Shown here: piece by piece, positions 1 to 5,197 of the stretch
Position numbering within the stretch: position 1 is the stretch's first letter
How the letters are laid out: the number at the start of each line of letters is the position of its first letter
From: Deltaproteobacteria bacterium
GTDB lineage: Bacteria; Myxococcota; Myxococcia; Myxococcales; 40CM-4-68-19
Length of the DNA stretch: 5,197 bases
Assembly: GCA_005879505.1 (NCBI GenBank)
Contig: VBKQ01000302.1
Span: 1-5,197, forward strand
Direction of reading: 5' to 3'
The notes under the pieces: generated by a model
Seen by the model: the letters and a program-made list of their open reading frames with translations, nothing else
Databases searched by the model: none
What the model was told of the DNA's origin: nothing
Made by a program: the position numbers and the translations under genes

Positions 1-226
1 CGGCGCGCGCCATCACGCTCGTGATCACCATCATCCCCAGGAGCAGGACGAGGGTGTCCCAGGAGATGGCATCGCGGTAGACCTGCTCCGGCGTGAGCAC
101 GCCGAACGCGACCATCGCCACGGCGCCCGCGACGGCGCCGCCAGGGCGGTCGAGCTTGAGGAACGGCAGTTCCGTGCCAGCGAGGAAGAGGTACGTCGCG
201 ACGAAGATGATCAGCGCTTCGAGCAT
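1..226 (-). CDS. ArsB/NhaD/SLC13-type ion transporter, N-terminal part (runs off the left edge)
   Basis: Reading leftward on the minus strand, 75 codons are open to the window edge. The protein is strongly hydrophobic. A first membrane segment lies at about residues 4-22, a second at about 30-45 after the motif LDRPGG, and a third begins at about 57 with WDTLVLLLGMM. The run VAMVAFGVLTPEQ followed by a WDTL/LLLGMM segment is characteristic of the N-terminus of ion-transporter (IT) superfamily permeases (ArsB, NhaD, CitM, SLC13), which sit in the inner membrane and move anions or exchange Na+/H+. The substrate cannot be told from this fragment. I chose the ATG at 226 because AGG lies 8 bases upstream of it. 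An in-frame ATG at 244 would add six residues (MVQVGE) but has no ribosome site. The gene is divergent from the SDR remnant, with only about 36 bases between start codons. The family call is fairly secure; the subfamily is not. Confidence 0.72.
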   Translation of the reverse strand, partial: MLEALIIFVATYLFLAGTELPFLKLDRPGGAVAGAVAMVAFGVLTPEQVYRDAISWDTLVLLLGMMVITSVMARA

Positions 227-262
227 CTCGCCTACCTGAACCATGTGTGCGAAGAATGGGCA

Positions 263-639
263 ATGTTTCCGAACTATCCGGACCTCGCCGGACGCACGGC
301 GCTGGTGACCGGGGCTTCCAGCGGAATCGGCCGCGGGGTCGCAGAGGCGCGGTCCAGTCGATGATGATGTCGATCGCCGTGGAGCTGGCGCCCAAGGTCC
401 GCGTCAACCTGGTCTCGCCCGGCTGGGTGCGCACGCCGATGGCGGAGCAATCCTTGCAGCGCATCGGGCCGGCGCTCGTGCCCACCCTGCCGAACCAGCG
501 CGTGGCGGAAGTAGACGACGTCGTCAATGCAGTGCTCTGGCTGGCGAGTGATGCTTCCTCGCACTGCATCGGACAGGACCTGTGCATCTCCGGCGGCGCG
601 CTGCTGGTGGTGCCGCGCGGGCAGATGAGGCCGGTGTGA
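263..639 (+). pseudogene. Short-chain dehydrogenase/reductase (SDR) with internal deletion and frameshift
   Basis: Two halves of a classical SDR are fused in different frames. From the ATG at 263, the first frame reads LAGRTALVTGASSGIGRG, the Rossmann-fold cofactor motif TGxxxGIG, then goes out of phase near 346 and stops at 362-364. From about 346, another frame reads GAVQSMMM, then VRVNLVSPGWVRTPM, the proline-glycine segment after the active site, and ends with IGQDLCISGGALL, the usual SDR C-terminus. About 125 residues contributes to the two halves, against 250-270 in the family. The missing middle contains the NNAG motif, the catalytic Ser and the YxxxK pair, so no oxidoreductase activity is expected. 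The second frame is open from an ATG at 247, so the region can be mistaken for an intact 130-residue gene. Both halves lack other damage, so the loss is recent or an assembly error. The stop overlaps the radical SAM start by 4 nt. Confidence 0.82.
627..630 (+). promoter_or_regulatory. Ribosome binding site that fixes the radical SAM start
   Basis: GAGG lies five bases before the GTG at 636, inside the last codons of the SDR remnant. This supports GTG 636 over the in-frame ATG at 582, which would add 18 Arg/Ala-rich residues unlike the family N-terminus. Confidence 0.5.
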
Positions 640-1487
640 AGCTGTCGGCGCGCGAGCTGCGGCTGCGCGCCGCCGAGGCCAGGCGCCACTACGCGCGCTG
701 CGACCTCTGCGCGCACTATTGCGGTGTCGACCGCAGGCACGGACCCGCCGGGATCTGCCAGGAGGACGACGGACTCTCGCTGGCCGGGGCCGGCGTCCAT
801 TACGGAGAGGAGCCGCAGCTCGTCCCTTCCGGATTGATCCTGATCGCCGGCTGCAATCTTTCTTGCCAGACCTGCGAGACCTGGCAGTTCTCGCTCGAGC
901 GTCGCGGCGCGGTGCGCACCTCCCCGGATCAGCTGGCTGCGCTGCTCGTCGATCTGGAGAGGTCCGGCGCGGCAAACGCCAACTTCGTCACGCCCACGCA
1001 CGTCCTCCCCGTGCTGCTCGAAGGGCTCGCGGTGGCGGCCGAGCATGGCTGGTCGTTGCCGGTCGTATGGAACTGCGGCGGGTACGAAAGCCTCGAGGCG
1101 CTCAGGCTGCTGGAGGGCGTGGTGGACGTCTATCTCCCGGACGCGAAGTACGGAGACGATGCGGCTGCGTATGAGCTCTCCGGTTGCAAACGGTACACCG
1201 CCGCTCTCGAGCGCTCGCTCCGCGAGATGCACCGTCAGGCCGAAGTGATCGTCCGCCACCTGGTCCTCCCCGGCGCGGTCGCCTCACCCGACAAGCTGAT
1301 GCCGCTCATCGCCGCGGTTTCACCCGCGATTTGCATCAATGTGCTCTCGCAATACCGGCCGGTGTATCGCGCCGAGCGCTTCCCGGTGATCGCTCGCGGC
1401 GTCACCGCGCAGGAGGTGAGCGCCGCCGTCGAAGCCGCGCGCTCCGCTGGTCTGCGCAACATCCTGGTGGACGGGAGGCCCGCCTGA
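636..1487 (+). CDS. PflX-type radical SAM protein (COG1313, pyruvate formate-lyase-activase homolog)
   Basis: This 283-residue protein belongs to the uncharacterised PflX/COG1313 radical SAM family, which resembles glycyl-radical-enzyme activases and should bind a [4Fe-4S] cluster and S-adenosylmethionine. The cluster motif CxxxCxxC is at residues 73, 77 and 80 (GCNLSCQTC). An N-terminal cysteine group C22-x2-C25-x3-C29, plus C41, fits the family's CxLCxxxCGVxR...GxC signature, and GEEP follows at 57-60. Further family blocks are FVTPTHVLP, NCGGYES, VDVYLPDAKYGD, REMHRQ, VRHLVLPG and NVLSQYRP. Length is normal for the family. The start is GTG 636, which overlaps the SDR stop TGA in the sequence GTGA and has GAGG five bases upstream, indicating translational coupling. 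No glycyl-radical enzyme is visible nearby, so its target is unknown. The segment after the cluster reads CET rather than the more usual CQN. The family call is strong; the reaction is unknown. Confidence 0.9.
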   Translation: MKLSARELRLRAAEARRHYARCDLCAHYCGVDRRHGPAGICQEDDGLSLAGAGVHYGEEPQLVPSGLILIAGCNLSCQTCETWQFSLERRGAVRTSPDQLAALLVDLERSGAANANFVTPTHVLPVLLEGLAVAAEHGWSLPVVWNCGGYESLEALRLLEGVVDVYLPDAKYGDDAAAYELSGCKRYTAALERSLREMHRQAEVIVRHLVLPGAVASPDKLMPLIAAVSPAICINVLSQYRPVYRAERFPVIARGVTAQEVSAAVEAARSAGLRNILVDGRPA

Positions 1488-1491
1488 TGCC

Positions 1492-1519
1492 TTGTCCATT
1501 GCGCAGGGCGCGATAGAGT
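1492..1519 (+). promoter_or_regulatory. Possible promoter for the RtcA-like gene
   Basis: TTGTCC at 1492-1497 and TAGAGT at 1514-1519 are separated by 16 bases, with four of six matches each to the sigma-70 -35 and -10 consensus. Transcription would start at about 1526-1528, right at the ATG at 1528, which has no good Shine-Dalgarno. This would give a leaderless message. Such weak matches occur by chance, so this is tentative. Confidence 0.28.
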
Positions 1520-1527
1520 CCGGCCGG

Positions 1528-2586
1528 ATGCGCAGCGGGATAGAGGTCGGTGAACGTCCGGCGCAGGCGGTGCTCGACGGGGCGATCGGTCTCGCGCTGG
1601 CGACTGGCGTTCCGCTTCGGCTGCGCGGGCCGCTTCGCGACGCGGATCTCGCGCTCGCGCTGGCGGCCGTGAAGCTCGGCGGCGACGCGGACGAGGCGCA
1701 GGACCCGCTCTCGGGCACCGGCGAGGTGGAGGTGACGCTTCCACACCCGCGCGCCGGCGTACACGTGCTCGACCTCCCCTATCCGGGCGCGGTGGCCCGC
1801 GCACTCTGGACCCTGTCCTGGCCGCTCGCGCTGCTCGGAAAGCCTTCCGAGCTGCGGCTGCGGGGACCCAACCACAGCGACGGCGCGCCCACGTTCCACG
1901 ATCTGCGGCTCGGCTGGGCACCGTTCGCGGCGCAATTCGGCCTGAAGATCGCGCTGGAGCTGACGCACGCGGGCTTCGGAAGCGACGAGGGCGAGATCGT
2001 CGCCTCGCTCGATCCGGCCCCAGCGCTCACCCCGCTGCGCGCGGTGCACCGCGGGCTCCTGCGCCAGGTAACCGTGGTTGCAGCGGTCGGGGGCGGCCGG
2101 CACGAGGCGGCGCAGGACGCCGCCGAGCGCGTGGTCCGCGCGATGCGCCGCCGCGGTGTGATCGCCGAGGCGGAACGGGTCCCGCTGCCCTTGCCGCCTT
2201 CCTCGCCCGCGCGAAGCCGCTGGGCGATCACCGCGACGGCGGAGTTCGAGAACAGCGTAGTGACGGTCTCCGCCCTGGGACAGGCGCCGGCGCTGGTCGG
2301 GCCGGAGCAGGGAGATCGCCTGGCGGAGCGGCTGTCGCGCTTCCTGGAACGCCGCGGCGCGCTGGACTCGAACATGGCGGAGCGGATGCTGCTTCCCTCG
2401 TTCCTCTGCGCGAGCGGCCTGGGCGCCCGGGCCGGCACTCCGCCGAGCTGCCATTACACGGCGAGCGAGGTGACCGGCCCGCTGCTGGAGCTTGCGACCC
2501 TCGCCCGGCAGGCGCTGCCGGTCCGCGCGGTGGTCGACGGCGCCGAGGGCGAGGAGGGCATGGTGGTGGTGGCGCCGCAGGCATGA
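1528..2586 (+). CDS. Divergent RNA 3'-terminal phosphate cyclase-like protein (RtcA/EPSP-synthase fold)
   Basis: RtcA converts RNA 3'-phosphate ends to 2',3'-cyclic phosphates through a covalent AMP-histidine intermediate. This 352-residue protein matches the family over its length. The C-terminal third is clearest: RFLERRGALDSNMAERMLLP, then a small-residue loop, then PPSCHYTASEVTG, aligning with the PSCHLLTN block of E. coli RtcA that carries nucleophile His309; here it is His309 too, counting from ATG 1528. GPNHSDGAPTF (113-123) matches the GGTxNPxAPP block. The N-terminus is odd. The GEGGGQxxR loop is replaced by GERPAQAVLD, the KPGLxxQH segment is absent, the GSAGS-like block is degraded to LPYPGA, and the Asp equivalent to E. 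coli Asp287 appears to be Glu285. Cyclase activity is therefore doubtful. An in-frame TTG at 1492 would add 12 residues that do not resemble the family. The stop overlaps the next start (ATGA). No rtcB or rtcR is present in the window. Confidence 0.8.
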   Translation: MRSGIEVGERPAQAVLDGAIGLALATGVPLRLRGPLRDADLALALAAVKLGGDADEAQDPLSGTGEVEVTLPHPRAGVHVLDLPYPGAVARALWTLSWPLALLGKPSELRLRGPNHSDGAPTFHDLRLGWAPFAAQFGLKIALELTHAGFGSDEGEIVASLDPAPALTPLRAVHRGLLRQVTVVAAVGGGRHEAAQDAAERVVRAMRRRGVIAEAERVPLPLPPSSPARSRWAITATAEFENSVVTVSALGQAPALVGPEQGDRLAERLSRFLERRGALDSNMAERMLLPSFLCASGLGARAGTPPSCHYTASEVTGPLLELATLARQALPVRAVVDGAEGEEGMVVVAPQA

Positions 2587-3434
2587 TCGCGCTCCTCTGT
2601 GCGGCCGTCTTCGACCTGATCCTCTCCGGCGGACGCGTGATGGACGGCACCGGGGCTCCATGGTTTCGCGCCGACGTCGGCATCCGCGGCGATGCCATCG
2701 CCGCGGTGGGCGATCTCTCCCGGGGCAAGGCCCGGCGGCGGATCCAGCTCAAGGATCTCGCGCTCGCGCCCGGATTCATCGACCTGCTCGGCCAGAGCGA
2801 GCTGAACGCGCTGATCGATCCGCGAGAGGAATCGAAGGTACGGCAGGGGATCACCACCGAGCTCACCGGCGAAGGCGTCTCGCCCGCCCCGACGAATGCC
2901 GCCTGGATCCACGAGCGCCGGACGTGGTTGCGGAAATACCGGCTGAAGATCGACTGGAAGGACCTGTCCGGTTACTTCGAGCGCCTGCGGAGGGCGAGAC
3001 CTAGCATCAACGAGGCGATACTCGTCGGCGCCGGCCAAGTGCGCGGAATCGTGCTCGGCTTCAACGACGTGCAACCGGACGCGAAGCAGCTCGCGCGGAT
3101 GCAGAAGCTCGTCGACACCGCCATGCGGCAGGGAGCGTTCGGGGTCTCGAGCGCCCTGATCTACCAGCCGGGGAGCTTTGCGCAGACGGCGGAGCTGATC
3201 GCGCTCGCCAAGACGGCGGCGAAGCATGGGGGATTCTACGCGACCCACCTGCGCAGCGAGTCGACGAGAATCGGCGATGCGATCGACGAAGCGGCATCGA
3301 CGTCACGGCGGATGTCTACCCTTGGATCGCCAGTGCGAACGCGCTTCACGCCACGATTCCCGACTGGGCCCAGGAGGGCGGGGTGGACGCCATGCTCGCG
3401 CGCATCCGTGACCCTGAGCAGCGGTCGAGGATGA
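2583..3434 (+). pseudogene. N-acyl-D-amino-acid deacylase-type amidohydrolase, N-terminal fragment
   Basis: The first 237 residues follow the D-aminoacylase branch of the amidohydrolase superfamily, metal-dependent TIM-barrel enzymes that remove acyl groups from D-amino acids. Visible blocks are DLILSGGRVMDGTGAPWFRADVGI-like strands (residues 11-34), APGFIDLLGQSE (62-73), ESKVRQGITTELTGEG (83-98), GAFGVSSALIYQPG (184-197) and FYATHLRSE with metal-ligand His222. After IDEA at residue 237 (about 3293) the frame goes out of phase and ends at 3434 with unrelated Ser/Arg/Pro-rich sequence. Its continuation lies in another frame from 3293 on. The GQSE segment, in place of the HxH metal motif, is as I recall it in a known subgroup, so it is not damage. 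The start codon overlaps the cyclase stop (ATGA), suggesting coupled translation. The N-terminus MIALLCAAV is hydrophobic but too short for a convincing signal peptide. Confidence 0.82.
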
Positions 3435-4057
3435 TCAGAGAGATCGAACCCGATCTGCATGCTGAGGACATCGTCATCCTCTCCGCTGTCACTGCCGAGG
3501 TCCGGCGGTTCTCCGGAAAGCGGCTGGATGCCGTGGCGCGCGAGCTCGGAAAGCCGGCGGCAGAAGCGCTGGTCGACCTCGTCGAGATGGACCGTGCGAA
3601 GGTCGGCGTGGCACGATTCGGCCTGAACGAGGACGATGTGAAGCTGGCGCTTTCCCAGCCCTGGGTGGCGATGGACACCGATGCCGGCGCGATGGCGATC
3701 GACGGGCCGTTCGCCGCCGAAGGGAGCGCGCATCCGCGCGCCTTCGCCAGCACGGCCCGGATCCTCGGGCACTACGCGCGCGACGAGCGTCTCTTCAGCA
3801 TGGAAGAGGCGGTGCGGAAGATGACCTCGCTCCCTGCGCGGCGGCTCGGCCTGCAGGACCGCGGGCTCATCCGCGTGGGCATGAAAGCGGATCTGGTCGC
3901 TTTCGATCCGGCCACGGTGCGCGATACCGCCACTTTCGAGAAGCCGATGGCCTACCCGGAGGGAATCCCCTACGTGGTGGTGAACGGGAAGATCGTGCTC
4001 GACAACGGCAAGCGCACGAAGGAACGGCCAGGGCGGCCGCTGCGGCACTTGCCTTGA
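3293..4057 (+). pseudogene. N-acyl-D-amino-acid deacylase-type amidohydrolase, C-terminal fragment
   Basis: This is the rest of the gene that begins at 2583, displaced in frame. From 3293 it reads GIDVTADVYPWIASANALHA, the strand and loop that normally follow the IYHLK metal-ligand segment, and then about 254 residues to the stop at 4055-4057. Later blocks include VAMDTDAGA with the probable catalytic Asp (codon 3680-3682), AHPRAFASTARILGHYAR, EEAVRKMTSLPARRLGLQDRG, IRVGMKADLVAFDP and YVVVNGKIVLDNG, the usual C-terminal beta-sandwich closure. About 40 residues between IDEA and GIDVTADVYP are absent, including the expected metal-binding His of the YHLK block. The two fragments give about 491 residues; with the missing part they reach about 530, near family size. 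The first ATG in this frame is at 3383, so a protein from here would be only 224 residues and lack half the barrel. I expect no activity from either fragment. Confidence 0.82.
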
Positions 4058-4082
4058 CTTGACCCCCGCTGCCGCGCACATT
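4054..4082 (+). promoter_or_regulatory. Possible promoter for mrp
   Basis: TTGACT at 4054-4059, overlapping the amidohydrolase stop codon, is followed after 17 bases by CACATT at 4077-4082. The -35 match is good (five of six) and the -10 match is weak (three of six, but keeping A2 and T6). Predicted initiation is near 4090, about three bases before the ATG at 4093, which has no Shine-Dalgarno. The sequence TTGAC also recurs at 4059-4063. This is tentative. Confidence 0.3.
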
Positions 4083-4092
4083 CCCGCGCCCT

Positions 4093-5197
4093 ATGACGGT
4101 GACGGCGGAACAGGTTCTCTCGGCGCTCAAGGACCTCAAGGACCCCTCGTCCGGCCGGACGATGTCCGAGCTGGGGTACTTCAAGCAGCCGGAGATCCTC
4201 GACGGCGGCGGCGTGCGCGTGCGCGTCGAGCTGCCCACGCCGGCCTCCCCGCACAAGCCGCGGATCGAGGAGGCGGTGCGGGCGATGCTTTCGCCCTTGC
4301 AGCTTCCGCGCATGGAGGTGGCCTTCGGCGCCAACGTGCGGCCTTCGCCGGGAAAGCAGAACAACCCGAACGACCTCGTTCCCTCGGTGAAGAACGTGGT
4401 GCTGGTGGGCTCCGGCAAGGGCGGGGTCGGCAAGAGCACCGTCTCGGCGAACGTCGCGGTCGCGCTAGCCAATCTCGGCTGCAAAGTAGGGCTGTTGGAC
4501 GCCGACATCTACGGTCCCTCGATGCCGTTGATGATGGGCTTGTTCGGCGCCCGGCCGACGAGCGACGACGGCAAGAGCGTCCTTCCGCTCACGGCGTTCG
4601 GCGTGAAGGTGATCAGCATCGGGTTCTTCGTCGATCCCGACCAGGCGATGATCTGGCGCGGACCGATGCTGCACGGCGCCTTGGTGCAGCTGCTTCGCGA
4701 CGTGCGCTGGGGCGACCTGGACTACCTGATCCTCGACCTCCCGCCCGGCACTGGCGACATCCAGCTGACCATCGCCCAGCAAGTCAGCGTCGCGGGGGCG
4801 GTGGTGGTGACCACGCCCCAGGACGTCGCCCTGGCCGACGCCATCAAGGCGAAGACGATGTTCGACAAGGTGAACATCCCTGTGCTCGGATTCGTGGAGA
4901 ACATGAGCGGGTTCGTCTGCCCGCATTGTCATCAGGAGACGGACATCTTCTCGAAGGGGGGCGCGGAGCAGGCGGCGGGCAAGCTCGGGGTGCCGTTCCT
5001 CGGCCGCGTGCCGATCAATCCGGCCATCCGGATCGGCAGCGACGACGGCCGCCCGGTCGTCGCGGCCGACCCCGGACTGCCCGAGGCGCAGGCGCTGACG
5101 CGCATCGCCCAGAACATCGCCGACCGGGTGGCGATCGCGAACATGACGGCGGTGCCGCGGGGGCAGAAGCCCCTGGTGCAGCTGGGGAAGAAGCCTT
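4093..5197 (+). CDS. mrp: Mrp/ApbC (NBP35-family) iron-sulfur cluster carrier ATPase, partial at the right edge
   Basis: The open frame from ATG 4093 runs 368 codons to the window end without a stop. Mrp/ApbC proteins are cytoplasmic, usually dimeric P-loop ATPases that carry [4Fe-4S] clusters to target proteins. An N-terminal MIP18/DUF59-like domain spans about residues 5-80 (SELGYFKQPEIL, VRVRVELPTP, EEAVRAML). The deviant Walker A motif GSGKGGVGKST is at 106-116, DADIYGPSMP at 136-145, WRGPMLHGAL at 188-197, LILDLPPGTGD at 212-222, and the cluster-binding CPHC at 276-279 after VENMSGFV. Family length is about 350-370 residues, so little is missing. The Cys of the usual TPACPxK segment in the first domain is Ser here (TPASPHK). 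The tail after about 345 (VPRGQKPLVQLGKK) is typically variable. It follows the broken amidohydrolase by 35 bases and may have its own promoter. The family call is secure; the client proteins are unknown. Confidence 0.94.
   Translation, partial: MTVTAEQVLSALKDLKDPSSGRTMSELGYFKQPEILDGGGVRVRVELPTPASPHKPRIEEAVRAMLSPLQLPRMEVAFGANVRPSPGKQNNPNDLVPSVKNVVLVGSGKGGVGKSTVSANVAVALANLGCKVGLLDADIYGPSMPLMMGLFGARPTSDDGKSVLPLTAFGVKVISIGFFVDPDQAMIWRGPMLHGALVQLLRDVRWGDLDYLILDLPPGTGDIQLTIAQQVSVAGAVVVTTPQDVALADAIKAKTMFDKVNIPVLGFVENMSGFVCPHCHQETDIFSKGGAEQAAGKLGVPFLGRVPINPAIRIGSDDGRPVVAADPGLPEAQALTRIAQNIADRVAIANMTAVPRGQKPLVQLGKKP

Noticed and set aside
582..635. ATG 582 as the start of the radical SAM protein
   Set aside because: The 18 extra residues are low-complexity Arg/Ala/Gly and are read through the conserved SDR C-terminus in another frame. 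GTG 636 has a ribosome site and the typical 4-nt overlap.
247..639. Intact small 130-residue gene starting at ATG 247
   Set aside because: The first 33 residues are read out of frame over a segment that encodes TGASSGIG in the neighbouring frame, so this is the tail of a broken SDR, not a novel small protein.
274..975. Open minus-strand frame (233 codons) across the SDR remnant and radical SAM start
   Set aside because: Composition is almost entirely Arg, Ala, Pro and Gly. It crosses two recognisable plus-strand genes.
1402..2661. Long open minus-strand frame (419 codons) opposite the RtcA-like gene
   Set aside because: It is Arg/Ala/Pro-rich, shows no family motif, and lies opposite a clear plus-strand gene. 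Long antisense frames are expected at this GC content.
2790..2801. GQSE in place of HxH as evidence of amidohydrolase decay
   Set aside because: The surrounding blocks are perfect and I recall a subgroup with this pattern. It is more likely a subgroup trait than a mutation.
3282..3302. Programmed ribosomal frameshift in the amidohydrolase
   Set aside because: No slippery heptamer is present, and a conserved stretch of about 40 residues is missing at the point of frame change. A shift in reading frame alone would not restore the protein.
3236..4081. Open minus-strand frame (281 codons) opposite the amidohydrolase C-terminal part
   Set aside because: No recognisable domain. The opposite strand has the conserved GIDVTADVYP to VNGKIVLDNG blocks in the right order, so this is a shadow.
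4020..4092. Rho-independent terminator between the amidohydrolase and mrp genes
   Set aside because: No stable inverted repeat followed by a T-run is visible. The GC-rich palindromic bits (GGCGGCCGC) lie inside coding sequence.

Overview
This is a compact, very GC-rich stretch of bacterial chromosome. Codons end mostly in G or C, intergenic gaps are tens of bases at most, and overlaps are of the GTGA/ATGA type. The gene families and base composition suggest a high-GC soil or sediment bacterium, possibly Myxococcota or another former deltaproteobacterial lineage. That placement is an inference from style; no phylogenetic marker is present. I see no tRNA, rRNA, CRISPR array, insertion sequence or clear hairpin terminator.

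Layout. Positions 1-226 (minus strand) hold the start of an ArsB/NhaD/SLC13-type membrane transporter that runs off the left edge. Everything else is on the plus strand: (1) a short-chain dehydrogenase/reductase (SDR) gene, 263-639, that lacks its middle, including the catalytic Ser/Tyr/Lys region, and changes frame at the junction; (2) a PflX-type (COG1313) radical SAM protein, 636-1487, overlapping the SDR stop by 4 nt; (3) a divergent RNA 3'-terminal phosphate cyclase (RtcA-like) protein, 1528-2586; (4) an N-acyl-D-amino-acid deacylase-type amidohydrolase, 2583-4057, overlapping gene 3 by 4 nt and split into two frames by a second internal loss of about 40 codons; (5) the start of an Mrp/ApbC (NBP35-family) Fe-S carrier ATPase, from 4093, running off the right edge.

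The plus-strand genes look like one or two transcription units. The SDR and radical SAM genes are translationally linked, as are the cyclase and amidohydrolase genes. Weak promoter-like sequences just before the cyclase and mrp starts, with no Shine-Dalgarno there, hint at leaderless starts. A shared pathway is not evident. The only biochemical thread is Fe-S chemistry: a radical SAM enzyme near an Fe-S carrier.

The main points of interest are two independent frame-shifting internal deletions within 3 kb, each in an otherwise well-preserved enzyme gene and each with short GC-rich ambiguity at the junction, and the RtcA-like protein, which keeps the nucleophilic histidine context but lacks the family's N-terminal active-site motifs. 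The deletions may be recent pseudogenisation or an assembly artefact; the sequence alone cannot decide. I did not find a convincing new multi-gene system.
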